The notes under the pieces were generated by a model. That model saw nothing but the letters and a program-made list of their open reading frames with translations, did not search any database and was not told the DNA's origin. Positions 26,457-37,000 of a stretch of 64,000 nucleotides of DNA are shown here, piece by piece; position 1 is the stretch's first letter; every line of letters starts with the position of its first letter. This stretch comes from Bacteroidota bacterium (lineage in GTDB: Bacteria > Bacteroidota > Ignavibacteria > Ignavibacteriales > Melioribacteraceae). A program made the translations under genes and the position numbers. The DNA lies in assembly GCA_023381535.1 (NCBI GenBank), contig JAMCSN010000108.1:62001-126000 (forward strand). Reading direction: 5' to 3'.

Positions 26457-26526
26457 GAATGTGGAACGCAGAGTGCAGAGCAAGCAAAAATTTATTTCTA
26501 TACTCTTCACACTAAGTTCTACACTC
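26457..26526. repeat. Imperfect inverted repeat after serS
   Basis: Left arm 26457-26480 (starting GAATGTGGAACGCAG) matches the reverse complement of 26503-26526 at 18 of 24 positions, with a 22-nt AT-rich loop. The arms resemble the bases after queC (8170-8187). It may act as a weak terminator between serS and the ABC exporter, but purine-strand simple sequence suggests a dispersed repeat. Confidence 0.5.
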
Positions 26527-26585
26527 TCAAAAGGAATTTTTTTTGAAATGCACGTGTTTGAAGATAGAAAGGATTTTATTCAACC

Positions 26586-28337
26586 TTGTTTGGTCATTTA
26601 GCTCATCTAAAAAAATATTTTGTTAGATACAAAAAGAAGCTCTCTTTAGGCGTCCTCTTTATTCTTCTCTCTAATCTTTGCACGGTTTATATTCCAATTC
26701 TTATAAAAGACAGCATCAATTCACTGAAAGACAATTTTAGTTTTCCGCTTTTGGTAAATCACGCGCTTCTAATTGTTGGTACCACGCTTGTTGCTGGATT
26801 CTTTTCATTCTTAATCCGGCAAACGATCATTGTTGTCTCCCGCGAAATCGAATATGATCTTAGACGCGATTTCTGGGAACACATTCAGAAACTTCCGTTA
26901 AGATTTTTCCAGAACAACTCGACCGGCAACATAATGTCGCACGCTACGAACGATATAAATTCCGTTCGCTCATTCGTCGGTCCGGCAGTAATGTACTCGA
27001 TCGATAACGGCGTTCTGTTTTTTATGATAATACCGATCATGATTTCATTGAGCCCGCTGTTGACTCTTTATGCGCTACTTCCGCTGCCGTTTCTGTCGAT
27101 TATTATTTATCTAGTGATGAAAAAAGTTCATGTGCGCTATACGCGAATTCAAGAAAAATTTTCCGACCTGACGACACGTGCGCAAGAAAACTTTTCAGGC
27201 ATCAGAGTTATCAAATCATATGTCCGCGAAGAATATGAAATCGACCAGTTTACGAAAGAGAGCGACGAATACCTGAAGCGTAAGATGCATCTTGTCAAAC
27301 TTCAGGCGTTGTTTCAGCCGGTGTTTTTTTTGCTTGCGGGCCTATCGAGCATAATTGTAATTCTTTTTGGCGGAAACATGGTGATGGATGGCAAACTTTC
27401 CATCGGAACAATTTTCGCTTTCGTTTTTTATCTCTCGCTGCTGATTTGGCCAATGATCTCGTTTGGATTTGTCGCAAACATAATTCAGCAGGCGGATGCA
27501 AGCATGAAACGGCTTCTCAAAATTTTTAACGAGCCGTATGAAATTTCCGATAACGGTGAAACTGATTCTTCAGTTCAAAGTCTTGAAGGCACGATAGAAT
27601 TTAAGAATGTAACTTTCCGTTACTCTGAAAACTTTCCGGTAGTTCTCGATAATATTTCCTTTAAGATTGAAAAAGGGAAAACGGTTGCATTCATCGGTCA
27701 CACCGGAGTAGGTAAAACTTCTCTCATCGATTTGATCCCGCGTTTGTATGATGTCACTTCAGGCGAAGTTTTGATCGACGGAATAAATGTTAAAAACATT
27801 CCTCTTGATATTTTGCGTACTAATGTTGGACTCGTTCCGCAGGAAACATTTTTGTTCTCTGATACTTTGACGAACAACATTCTTTACAGGACTGAAAACG
27901 GTTTGCAAGAGGTTGTTGAAAAGGTCTCCGACATTGCGCAACTGTCAAAAGATGTGAAGGATTTTCCGAACGGGTACGAAACGATTCTTGGTGAAAGAGG
28001 AATTACGCTTTCGGGCGGGCAGAAACAGCGTTCAACACTTGCACGTGCGCTTGCGATCGATCCGAAGATTTTAATTTTGGACGATTCATTTTCGGCAGTT
28101 GATACGCACACCGAAGAAGAAATTTTGAAACGGTTAAAAGAATTTATGGCGAAGAGGACGAGCATAATAATCAGCCACAGAATTTCTACCGTGAAAGATT
28201 CGGATAAAATTTTTGTTTTGGACAAAGGAAAAATTGCAGAAGAAGGCACGCACGAAGAATTAGTCGCGCTTGGCGGCATCTATGCAGATTTGCATTATAG
28301 ACAATTGTTGGAAGAAGAACTTTCGGAAATGAGTTAA
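26586..28337 (+). CDS. ABC exporter half-transporter, subunit with degenerate Walker B
   Basis: First half of a heterodimeric type IV ABC exporter in the inner membrane. Six membrane helices occupy about residues 15-310, then the nucleotide-binding domain with Walker A GHTGVGKTS, Q-loop GLVPQETFLFSDTL, signature LSGGQKQRSTLARAL and Walker B ILILDDSFSAVDTHTEEE. The residue after the Walker B aspartate is D instead of the catalytic E, while the signature is canonical; the partner gene shows the complementary defect. This is the asymmetry of TM287/288 and BmrCD-type exporters. The start is a TTG; no in-frame ATG lies between it and an upstream stop (26565). Substrate unknown. Confidence 0.9.
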   Translation: MFGHLAHLKKYFVRYKKKLSLGVLFILLSNLCTVYIPILIKDSINSLKDNFSFPLLVNHALLIVGTTLVAGFFSFLIRQTIIVVSREIEYDLRRDFWEHIQKLPLRFFQNNSTGNIMSHATNDINSVRSFVGPAVMYSIDNGVLFFMIIPIMISLSPLLTLYALLPLPFLSIIIYLVMKKVHVRYTRIQEKFSDLTTRAQENFSGIRVIKSYVREEYEIDQFTKESDEYLKRKMHLVKLQALFQPVFFLLAGLSSIIVILFGGNMVMDGKLSIGTIFAFVFYLSLLIWPMISFGFVANIIQQADASMKRLLKIFNEPYEISDNGETDSSVQSLEGTIEFKNVTFRYSENFPVVLDNISFKIEKGKTVAFIGHTGVGKTSLIDLIPRLYDVTSGEVLIDGINVKNIPLDILRTNVGLVPQETFLFSDTLTNNILYRTENGLQEVVEKVSDIAQLSKDVKDFPNGYETILGERGITLSGGQKQRSTLARALAIDPKILILDDSFSAVDTHTEEEILKRLKEFMAKRTSIIISHRISTVKDSDKIFVLDKGKIAEEGTHEELVALGGIYADLHYRQLLEEELSEMS

Positions 28338-28342
28338 AGGCA

Positions 28343-30133
28343 ATGGCTGAAGAACAGAAAGACGATGAAATATTAGGCAAAGCGTACGATTCGAATTTGA
28401 TGAGACGATTGCTGAAGTATGTCCAGCCGTACAAGAAATATGTTCTGCTTGCAATCTTGCTGAACATTTTGGTTGCGGCACTTGGACCGCTCCGTCCGTA
28501 CCTCGGCAAAATTGCTTTCGATGATTACATTGCCGCGAAGAATTATCACGGCTTACTTTTAATTGCCGGAGCTCTGCTTGGCTCGCTCATCTTTCAAGCA
28601 ATCGTTCAATACTTCCTAACTTATTATACAGAATTAATGGGGCAGAAAATCATTTTCGATCTCCGCGTTCAAATCTTTTCGCATGTCCAAAAACTCGCAC
28701 TCAAATATTTTGATAAGACTCCTATCGGCAGAACCGTTACGCGCGTAACGAACGATGTTGACGCGCTGAACGACATGTTTTCATCCGGCATCGTTGCAGT
28801 TTTCAGCGATGTGTTTGTGATTATCTGGATTTTCATCTTCATGTTCTCGATGTCTTGGGATTTGGCGCTCGTAACGCTTTCGGTTATTCCGTTTCTATTC
28901 TATGCGACTTTTTTGTTCAGAAAAAAAGTTCGGGAAGCTTACCGTGATGTGAGATTTCATTTGGCGCGGCTGAATTCTTATATGCAGGAACATGTAACGG
29001 GAATGAACATCGTCCAGATATTTGCGAAAGAGAAAAGCGAGTTGAAAAAATTCTCTTCGATTAATTGGGATCATAGAACCGCCAACGTAAAATCAGTTTT
29101 TTATTACGCGGTGTTTTTCCCATTCGTCGAGTTTCTCAGTTCGATAACCGTTGCATTGATCATTTGGTACGGCGGAGGAAAAGTTATTCAGGAACATTTA
29201 ACGATCGGAATTTTATTTGCGTTTCTTCAGTACACCGAAATGTTCTGGCGTCCCGTGCGCGATCTATCTGAAAAATATAATATTCTTCAGACGGCAATGG
29301 CTTCATCGGAAAGAATTTTCAAACTGTTAGATAACAAAACTTTCATCAACGATCCGGAAATTCCTGTTCAGCCGGAAAACGTTAAAGGCGCGATTGAGTT
29401 CAACAACGTTTGGTTCGCTTACAATCCGGGCGAGCATGTTCTGAAAAATGTCTCGTTCAAAATAAATCCGGGTGAAACCGTTGCAATAGTCGGTGCTACC
29501 GGTGCGGGTAAAACAAGTTTGATTAACATACTCACGCGTTTCTATGATATCGAAAAAGGCAGTATCACTCTTGATGGTACCGACATTCGCGAGATCAAAA
29601 AACATGAATTGAGAAAATACATTTCATTGGTACTGCAAGACGTATTTCTTTTCAGCGGGACAATCAAATCAAATATTTCTTTGGGATCGGATCAAATAAG
29701 CGACGAACAAATAGTTGAAGCCGCAAAAACAGTCGGCGCGCATAAATTCATTTCCCAGCTTCCAAATGGATATGACGAAGAAGTAAAAGAAAAAGGGGCG
29801 ACGCTAAGTGTAGGGCAGAAACAATTAATTTCTTTTGCGAGAGCGCTTGCTTATAACCCGCAAATCCTTATTTTGGATGAAGCAACTTCAAGCATTGATA
29901 CGGAATCCGAACAACTGATTCAGAATGCGATTGAAAAACTTTTGGTAGGAAGAACATCAATTGTTATTGCGCACCGTCTTTCTACGATTCAGAATGCTGA
30001 CAAGATTTTGGTTATGCACAAAGGGGAATTGAAAGAGAGCGGAACGCATCAAGAACTTTTGGCAAAGAAGGGAATCTATTACAGACTTTATCAGCTTCAA
30101 TATAAAGATCAAGAGATTGTCAAAACAGTCTAA
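28343..30133 (+). CDS. ABC exporter half-transporter, subunit with catalytic Walker B
   Basis: Second half of the exporter, six bases downstream of the first, so co-translated. The 596 residues have six membrane helices (about 40-330) and a nucleotide-binding domain with Walker A GATGAGKTS, Q-loop SLVLQDVFLFSGTI, signature LSVGQKQLISFARAL (V for G) and Walker B ILILDEATSSIDTESE with the catalytic E intact. The combination means one complete and one degenerate ATP site in the dimer. Likely exports drugs or lipid-like molecules; no substrate can be assigned. Confidence 0.9.
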   Translation: MAEEQKDDEILGKAYDSNLMRRLLKYVQPYKKYVLLAILLNILVAALGPLRPYLGKIAFDDYIAAKNYHGLLLIAGALLGSLIFQAIVQYFLTYYTELMGQKIIFDLRVQIFSHVQKLALKYFDKTPIGRTVTRVTNDVDALNDMFSSGIVAVFSDVFVIIWIFIFMFSMSWDLALVTLSVIPFLFYATFLFRKKVREAYRDVRFHLARLNSYMQEHVTGMNIVQIFAKEKSELKKFSSINWDHRTANVKSVFYYAVFFPFVEFLSSITVALIIWYGGGKVIQEHLTIGILFAFLQYTEMFWRPVRDLSEKYNILQTAMASSERIFKLLDNKTFINDPEIPVQPENVKGAIEFNNVWFAYNPGEHVLKNVSFKINPGETVAIVGATGAGKTSLINILTRFYDIEKGSITLDGTDIREIKKHELRKYISLVLQDVFLFSGTIKSNISLGSDQISDEQIVEAAKTVGAHKFISQLPNGYDEEVKEKGATLSVGQKQLISFARALAYNPQILILDEATSSIDTESEQLIQNAIEKLLVGRTSIVIAHRLSTIQNADKILVMHKGELKESGTHQELLAKKGIYYRLYQLQYKDQEIVKTV

Positions 30134-30143
30134 GGGAGGATAG

Positions 30144-31157
30144 ATGGCAACACGATTCATGACTTTGCCCCGCCATATTTTGGAAGGCGAAAAACAACAC
30201 CCGGAAGCAACCGGAGAACTTTCTGCAATTCTACTTCAACTTGGTTTAGCCGCAAAAATAATCTCACTCGAAGTTAACAAAGCCGGACTGGTTGATATTC
30301 TTGGATTCACAGGCGAGAATAATAAATCCGGCGACCAGGTAAAGAAACTTGATATTTACGCGCACGAGATGCTGATTAGAGCGATGGACCACGGCGGACA
30401 TTTCTGCGTTATGGCTTCCGAAGAAGAAGAAGATATCATTCACCTTCCGCCGAATAAAAAAATCGGCAAATATGTTTTACTTTTCGATCCGCTCGACGGC
30501 TCATCCAATATCGACGCCAACATCAGCATCGGAACAATTTTCTCGATTTATAAAAGAGTTAGCGAAGGGACCGGACCCGGAACGCGCGAAGACTGCCTTC
30601 AACCCGGATACAAACAAGAAGTTGCCGGTTATGTTGTTTACGGCTCGAGCACAATTCTGGTTTATACAACAGGTCACGGCGTTCACGGATTCACGCTGGA
30701 TCCGGCATTTGGAGAATTTCTTCTTTCGCACGAGAATATTCAAATTCCGAAGAAAGGAAGAATTTATAGTTTGAACGAAGGAAATTATTTTTCGTGGCCT
30801 CAAGGATTGAAGAATTACATTAAGCATCTTCAGGCAAATCAGTTTGACGGGAAACCGTATCAAGCACGTTACGTCGGATCGATGGTTGCCGATATTCACC
30901 GCACACTTTTGTACGGCGGCATATTTATTTATCCCGGTGATAAGCGTAACAAGAAAGGTAAATTGCGCTTAATGTATGAGTGCAATCCGATGTCGTTTAT
31001 TGTTGAAGCCGCTGGTGGGCGAGCAACTGACGGCAAGAAAAGAATTTTGGAAATACAACCGGAGTCGCTGCATGAACGAACGCCGATTTATATTGGAAGC
31101 AAAGAAGATGTGTTGCTTGTAGAAAAATTTCTACAAGAAGCGGGTGATGGTGAATAA
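30144..31157 (+). CDS. fbp: Fructose-1,6-bisphosphatase class I
   Basis: Gluconeogenic phosphatase, 337 residues, the usual size. The metal and substrate motifs are GHFCVMASEEEEDII, then FDPLDGSSNIDANISIGTIFSIYKR, and the C-terminal KLRLMYECNPMSFIVEAAGGRATDG. ARYVGSMVADIHRTLLYGGIFIYPGDKRNKKGK is also conserved. Its ATG is 10 bases after the ABC exporter stop with AGGGAGGA before it, so it may ride on the same transcript without being functionally linked. A repeat cluster follows. Confidence 0.96.
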   Translation: MATRFMTLPRHILEGEKQHPEATGELSAILLQLGLAAKIISLEVNKAGLVDILGFTGENNKSGDQVKKLDIYAHEMLIRAMDHGGHFCVMASEEEEDIIHLPPNKKIGKYVLLFDPLDGSSNIDANISIGTIFSIYKRVSEGTGPGTREDCLQPGYKQEVAGYVVYGSSTILVYTTGHGVHGFTLDPAFGEFLLSHENIQIPKKGRIYSLNEGNYFSWPQGLKNYIKHLQANQFDGKPYQARYVGSMVADIHRTLLYGGIFIYPGDKRNKKGKLRLMYECNPMSFIVEAAGGRATDGKKRILEIQPESLHERTPIYIGSKEDVLLVEKFLQEAGDGE

Positions 31158-31168
31158 TTAATTGAGAA

Positions 31169-31270
31169 TCCGCCAGCAATCGGCGGACAAGTTGCGAATG
31201 GAGAATTCTCAATTTGCAATTCCTCGCCTCGCTGCATTCACATTAAGCGAGTCGAAGCGGGTCAATTCTC
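31169..31270. repeat. Cluster of dispersed short repeats after fbp
   Basis: Contains the hairpin TCCGCC / GGCGGA (31169-31187), shared with 8149-8163; several copies of GAGAATTCTCAATTTGC-like simple sequence; and AGCGAGTCGAAGCGGG (31246-31261), shared with 1118-1133. GAGAATTCTC is itself palindromic. The right end overlaps the last codons of the minus-strand gene at 31262. Confidence 0.6.
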
Positions 31271-31528
31271 AATTTTCGAGAGTTCTTCCGAAATCTTTTT
31301 TGCCAGTTCTTCTTTTGTTATTCCAACAATCTTAAGTTTTGCGGAACGAACCAACACTTCCGGTGCGTCGCCTTCACCTTTCACGAATCTATATAGATTA
31401 AAACCAAGCCGGTTTCTGTCATTCATTATCGGAATATTTTCTTTGAAGCTTTCTGCAATGTTGTAGCATTGTTTTTCGAGCGATGATTCCGGAAAGTATT
31501 TAGTTGCCGGAGGCGGTAGAGAGGTCAT
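31262..31528 (-). CDS. Hypothetical protein, 88 residues
   Basis: Unrecognised soluble protein. The middle (EKQCYNIAESFKENIPIMNDRNRLGFNLYRFVKGEGDAPEVLVRSAKLKIVG) looks like an ordinary folded segment and the end (ITKEELAKKISEELSKIEN) is a charged helix. The last codons overlap repeat DNA. It is convergent with fbp and divergent from the GT9 gene. I can offer no function. Confidence 0.5.
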   Translation of the reverse strand: MTSLPPPATKYFPESSLEKQCYNIAESFKENIPIMNDRNRLGFNLYRFVKGEGDAPEVLVRSAKLKIVGITKEELAKKISEELSKIEN

Positions 31529-31612
31529 AATTCAATCCTGATAATTTTGCTTGAACAAAAATAAAGAAGAACGCTTTTACTAACAACACTTTTATCCTAT
31601 GTTTTATGCGGG

Positions 31613-31643
31613 TTGGAAGCAAATTTTGAATTATCTAAATTTG
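31613..31643 (+). promoter_or_regulatory. Promoter of the GT9-waaA operon (TTGGAA - 17 nt - TAAATTTG)
   Basis: TTGGAA (31613-31618) and TAAATTTG (31636-31643) are 17 nt apart, matching the geometry of the leuS and tRNA-Asn promoters. Transcription should begin near 31649, which leaves the TTG at 31666 as the first usable start codon of the following gene. Confidence 0.65.
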
Positions 31644-31665
31644 CACCAATAACATTGCGAAACAT

Positions 31666-32652
31666 TTGGACAACAGTTCCGTAAATAAAATACTGATAAT
31701 CAGGCTGAGTTCTCTCGGCGACATTCTTCTTACAACACCGGTTTTAAGAGCAATTAAGAAAAAATATCCGTCAGCAAGAATCGATTTTGTAGTTAAGAAA
31801 GATTTTGAAGATGCAATTTTATTCAATCCAAACCTCGCCAGAATTTATGCTTACGATAAAAATCAGACCGAACGATTAACAACCGAACTGCATTCCCGCA
31901 ACTACGATTTGATTATTGATCTTCAGAACAATTTTAGAAGCAGGGCATTAACCCGTTCGTTAAAAGTGAGGACGAGACGATTTAAAAAGCCGACTATAAA
32001 AAAAATGCTGCTCGTTTGGTTTAAAATTAATTTGTTGCGTGAATCTAAAACAATAACACAGCGATACGCTGAAGCAGCGAATGTTTTTCTCGACAATGAT
32101 GGATTAAATCTCTTTTTGCCGGATAATATTTCACCCACTCTCGACCCGCAAAAAAAATATATCGGGTTTTGTCCCGGTGCAAAACATTTTACCAAACGGT
32201 GGCTTGCCGAGTATTTTGTTGAGTTGGGGAACGAACTCGCAAAATTTGGTTACACGGTCGTTTTATTTGGTGGGAAAACGGAAAAAGAACTTTGTGCAGA
32301 ACTCGCGAACAAAATCAACGGCAGCGTAAACTTGCAGACCGGGAATAATCTTTTTCAAATTGCCGCAGATATGAAACTGTGCAAGCTGGTTATATCCAAC
32401 GATTCCGGTTTGATGCACACGGCGTCGGCAGTAGGCGTTCCGGTTACTGCTATATTCGGTTCCTCCGTTAAGGAATTCGGATTCGCACCGTACGGAGTGA
32501 AAAATTTAATCTTAGAAAATAAATCGTTATCTTGCAGACCGTGCAGCCACATTGGAAAATCTATCTGTCCTAAAGGGCATTTCAATTGCATGAAAGAAAT
32601 TAAACCACAATTTGTTTTGAAGAGTATTGAAAAATCTCTTGCGGAACTATGA
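31666..32652 (+). CDS. Glycosyltransferase family 9 (lipopolysaccharide heptosyltransferase-like)
   Basis: Predicted inner-core LPS glycosyltransferase acting at the cytoplasmic face of the inner membrane. The 328 residues open with KILIIRLSSLGDILLTTPVLRAIKKKYP, the GT9 N-terminal signature, and have DLIIDLQNNFRSRAL and the donor-site segment LVISNDSGLMHTASAVGVPVTAIFGSS. A cysteine cluster (CRPCSHIGKSICPKGHFNC) near the end is common in this family. The start is a TTG, with no ATG before the conserved opening and a promoter just upstream. The stop overlaps the ATG of waaA (ATGA), supporting a joint role in core assembly. Whether the sugar is heptose is not shown. Confidence 0.9.
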   Translation: MDNSSVNKILIIRLSSLGDILLTTPVLRAIKKKYPSARIDFVVKKDFEDAILFNPNLARIYAYDKNQTERLTTELHSRNYDLIIDLQNNFRSRALTRSLKVRTRRFKKPTIKKMLLVWFKINLLRESKTITQRYAEAANVFLDNDGLNLFLPDNISPTLDPQKKYIGFCPGAKHFTKRWLAEYFVELGNELAKFGYTVVLFGGKTEKELCAELANKINGSVNLQTGNNLFQIAADMKLCKLVISNDSGLMHTASAVGVPVTAIFGSSVKEFGFAPYGVKNLILENKSLSCRPCSHIGKSICPKGHFNCMKEIKPQFVLKSIEKSLAEL

Positions 32653-33926
32653 ATAGAGTTTGGTATTTAATTTACAATGGTCTTGTAATCCCGCTGATAA
32701 AATTTCTTCTTCTTTTCGGCAAGATGTTCAATCCCAAGATAAGAACGGGCATCGAAGGAAGAAAAAAACTTTTCGAAAACCTGATCATTGATTTGACCGG
32801 AATAGATAGACACAAAAAAATGATCTGGTTCCATTCCTCATCGATGGGAGAATTTGAACAAGCTAAACCGATCATTGAAAAAATTAAAGAGAAGAAAAAT
32901 GTTAACATTCTCATCACATTTTTTTCTCCGTCCGGTTATACCAATTCACTCAAATATCCTCACGCCGATGTGATTGCCTATTTTCCATACGATACGCCTA
33001 TGATGACAAGCCGCTTCTTGAATCTCGTCCGTCCGCAGATCGCTGTGTTCATGCGTTACGATATATGGCCGAACATGATATGGCAGCTTGAGCAAAAAAA
33101 AATTCCATGTTACATAGCCGACGCAACTATGAAATCAAAAACTCCGCGTAAATTGCCGCTTGCTAAAAGTTTTCATAAGTCGCTCTATTCAAGTGTAACA
33201 AAAATTCTTGCCGTTTCCCAAAACGATGTCGATAACTTCAGTGCATTCAACATTGATAAATCAAAACTGGAAAAAGTCGGCGATACAAGATTCGATAGAG
33301 TTTATCAGAAAAGTCTTGAAGCGAAGGAGAGAAAACTTTTCAAAGACAAATTTTTTGACGGCAAGAAAGTATTTGTGTTCGGCAGTTCATGGGAAAACGA
33401 CGAGGAGGTAATGCTTCCCGCGCTGCTGAAATTAATGGAGTATGACGACGACGTTGTTACGCTTATCGTTCCGCACGAGCCGACAATTTTGCATATTGAA
33501 AACACAGAGCATACCATAAAAAATGAATTCAAGACCATTCGTTTTTCCGATCTCAACAATTACAAAGGCGAACGGATAATTATTATTGATTCTATCGGTA
33601 TCCTTCTGACGTTGTACACTTATGCGGATGTTGCTTACGTCGGCGGAAGTTTTAAGCAGGGGATTCATAATGTTCTCGAGCCGGCAGTTTACGGAATTCC
33701 GGTTCTATTCGGCCCGAAACATGAAAACAGTCAAGAGGCGGTTCATCTTGCAAAGATCGGCGGCGGCTTTGTTATTCATAACAAAAAAGAAGCTTACAGA
33801 GTTTTGCGAACACTCTTTACCGATAAAGAGACGCGCGAGAAAGCCGGTAAGATTTGCGCCGAGTACGTAAAAGAAAACTTGGGAGCCACAACTAAAATCC
33901 TCGGCGAAATAACCAAATACGTCTAG
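32649..33926 (+). CDS. waaA: 3-deoxy-D-manno-octulosonic acid (Kdo) transferase
   Basis: Adds Kdo to lipid A at the inner membrane. The 425 residues have an N-terminal membrane anchor, the GT30 segments IWFHSSSMGEFEQAKPIIEKI, FSPSGYTNSLKYPHADVIAYFPYDTP and MRYDIWPNMIWQLEQKKIP, and the C-terminal GT-B donor site YADVAYVGGSFKQGIHNVLEPAVYGIPVLFGPKHENSQEA. Coupled to the preceding GT9 gene. It implies an outer membrane with Kdo-containing LPS. Confidence 0.95.
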   Translation: MNRVWYLIYNGLVIPLIKFLLLFGKMFNPKIRTGIEGRKKLFENLIIDLTGIDRHKKMIWFHSSSMGEFEQAKPIIEKIKEKKNVNILITFFSPSGYTNSLKYPHADVIAYFPYDTPMMTSRFLNLVRPQIAVFMRYDIWPNMIWQLEQKKIPCYIADATMKSKTPRKLPLAKSFHKSLYSSVTKILAVSQNDVDNFSAFNIDKSKLEKVGDTRFDRVYQKSLEAKERKLFKDKFFDGKKVFVFGSSWENDEEVMLPALLKLMEYDDDVVTLIVPHEPTILHIENTEHTIKNEFKTIRFSDLNNYKGERIIIIDSIGILLTLYTYADVAYVGGSFKQGIHNVLEPAVYGIPVLFGPKHENSQEAVHLAKIGGGFVIHNKKEAYRVLRTLFTDKETREKAGKICAEYVKENLGATTKILGEITKYV

Positions 33927-34007
33927 TTGTCAATCCCGGTTAATCTGCGAAGCTTCATTTCATATTTAATTTCGTTCGTCTATTTCATAAATTGAATTCA
34001 GTATTTA

Positions 34008-37000
34008 ATGAGCTTTGAACCTATGATTTCATCTATGGACAGAACGTTCGAAAAATCCGGCGCAGAGGTTTCATTCAAAGAAATTCTGGAATACGCCCCC
34101 GTCGGCATTTTAATATTTCAGCGCGATGGAAAAATTAAGTTTGCGAACAATAATCTTTTTGCGTTCAAAAATGTTCTCGGCGGCAACCCAAGCGAAGTTA
34201 TCGGTAGAAGCATTTTTGAATATAGACTTTTCGAATCGGTAGATATCAGAAACGATCTTGATACGATCAAAAACGGCGGCGCATTCGAAAGGGAAATCAC
34301 AACCTCGCGCACGTTAAGCGGCGGGAAAGTTACGCTGTTTCTTAAAGGCTCGCCGATAATCATCGACGACGAATTCAGCGGCGGAGTTTTAATTCTTGAA
34401 GACATAAAACAAAAAGCGGAAGTATCGGAATTATCACTCGGGCAATCGGCAAAATTCAGAGACTTCCTCGGATCAATTTCCGATTTTTACCTTATGGCGG
34501 ACACAGACGGCGGTGTGAAGTTTCATTCTCAAAAAAACGCCGACATGTTTGACTTCATATTCGACGCCGAAACATTAAAGACAACGCCGCAAACAAAAAA
34601 GTTATCGTCCTTTCTTTTTAAGAATTTGCTGGAAAACGTTGTTAGCTCAAACCAAGCTTTATCAACACAATTCCCGTTCGAGAAAGATTCCCGCAATTAC
34701 ATTGCAAGCGTAACTCTAGTTCCGTTTTCGGAAGACGGTTTCTCCGTTGACTTCGTTACGGTTCTGTTGAAAATGTTGACTAAAGAAACGGAAGAACCAA
34801 CGCTGTCCGCCGAAGAAATAGACGAGTTATCAAAATACCAGCAGATAACCGCGAACGTGGTTGACGGATTAATCGGCTTGAACAAGTCCGGCAAGATAGT
34901 CTTCTGGAATGAATCGTCCGCAAAAATCTTTGGGTTGGCTCGCAGCGAGGTGTACGGAAAATTTATCGGTAAAATCCTTCCGGCGATTGACGAAAAATAT
35001 TTTGAAGAAATTCAAAACAGTCTGAAAGAGAATAAAACGTGGCAAAGTGAAATAAAAGTCGGTGAAGACGAAAGTATTGCAGAATACTTTTTCTTGAAGG
35101 GCGGCGTAATCGGTGAAGAAGCCGATGAAACCATCATGCTTCTTTGTTCGAACGTTACCGAAAGAATTAGAAAAGAGAACGAACTTAAAAAATCCGAAGA
35201 GCGCTTTCGCAATATTGTTACTAACTCACACGATTTTATCTGCACGCTCGATCTCAGAGGTTTGATAACGTACGCCAACCCAAGGTTCCTTGAAGTTTTT
35301 CAATACGGTGAAGATGAACTTAGAAACGTTCGTTTTGCAGAGCTGATCGATTCATATTTCTTGATGCAGAATTCGTTTACTCTTTCGGATGTAGCTACGA
35401 AGAATCTTCAATCGGCAGAACTTCCGCTTATAACTAAGATGGGACAAAAGATTCACGTCCTCGCAAGCTTTGCTACCGTTAAAGATATCACCGGCACGGT
35501 TCAGTATTATAACGTAATATTGACCGACATTACGTTAAAGAAAGAATCGGAAAAAGATCTTCTGCTGATCAGATCGGTCTTCGAAGCGTCACAGGACGGC
35601 ATCGCGCTCATCAGCAAAAACAGATTTGTTTTGGTGAACGATTCATTTGTAAAAATGTTCGGTTACCGTTCTGCGAGCGAAATTTTGGGAGAGAACCCGG
35701 TTAAGTTTGCGGATAAAAAAGATAAAGAAAAACTATCACGTTACATGGAGCTTGCCGACGAGAAAAACGAATCGCCGTCGCGATACAGTTTTACCGGAGT
35801 GCGGAGAGACAAGTCGATAGTTGAGATTGAAAATTCCGTTTCATCGTATCAAATAGAAAACGAAAATTTTTTGGTTTGGGTTTTCCGTGATGTTACCGAA
35901 GAGAAGAAAGCGCAGAATGAATTGCTCGCTTCCGAAGAAAGGTACAGAAGCATCACCGAGAATATTAACGAATGCATCTGGACTGCTGAGAATAAAGGCG
36001 GTCAGCTCCAGGCAGTTTTTTATACACCGGCAATTAGAAGAATTACCAGTTATGATGCACAGCAATTTCTGGATGATCCTGAACTGTGGGGAAAAATTAT
36101 TCACCCCGACGACGCTGATTTTGTGGGCGACAAACTTGATAAACTTTACAAAAACCGTTCAAGAAATTCCGAAACTCTTGAATACAGAATAATTGATTCC
36201 TCGGGAAATGTAATCTGGATCGAAAATAAAATTTCGATAATCCGGGATGCAAAGGGAAGAATCCAAAAAATTTTCGGAATCATCAGCGACATTACAATTC
36301 CAAAACGTGCAGAAGAGGAACTAAAAAAATCCGCACAAGAGCTGAAAGAATCGAACGAGACGAAGGACCGGTTCATATCAATAGTTTCTCACGATTTGCG
36401 CACGCCGTTTAGTTCGATTCTCGGCTTTACCGATTTGCTCTTAACAGACGATGAGTTAGATGAAGAAAAGAAAAAACAGTACGTCGAGTTTATACAAGAA
36501 TCATCCAAGAGCATGCTGAGTTTAGTTAACTCTCTGCTGGATTGGACGCGGCTTCAAACAGGAAGAATAAAATTTGAACCTGAGCGGATAAACGTGAAAT
36601 ATGTCATCTCAAAAGCGATTCAGATTTTATCCGGCACTGCATTGCAGAAACATATTAACCTTGTTTCCGATCTTACAAAAGATTTTTACGTTCACGCCGA
36701 TGAGAATCTTCTCCTCCAAGTCTTCAATAATTTGATTTCGAACGCGATTAAGTTTACCAAACCGAACGGCAATATAAAGATTGATGCGACTGCCGATATT
36801 GAAAAACGGCAGGTTCGTTTCAGTGTGAAAGACGACGGCATCGGTATCAAAAAAGAAGATATAGCCAAACTTTTCAAGATAGATTCTAAATTCACAACAG
36901 CAGGAACGGAAGGAGAAAAAGGAAGCGGACTCGGACTTTCGCTCGTTCACGAAATCATAAATAAACACGGCGGAAATATTTGGGTTGAAAGCGAATACGG

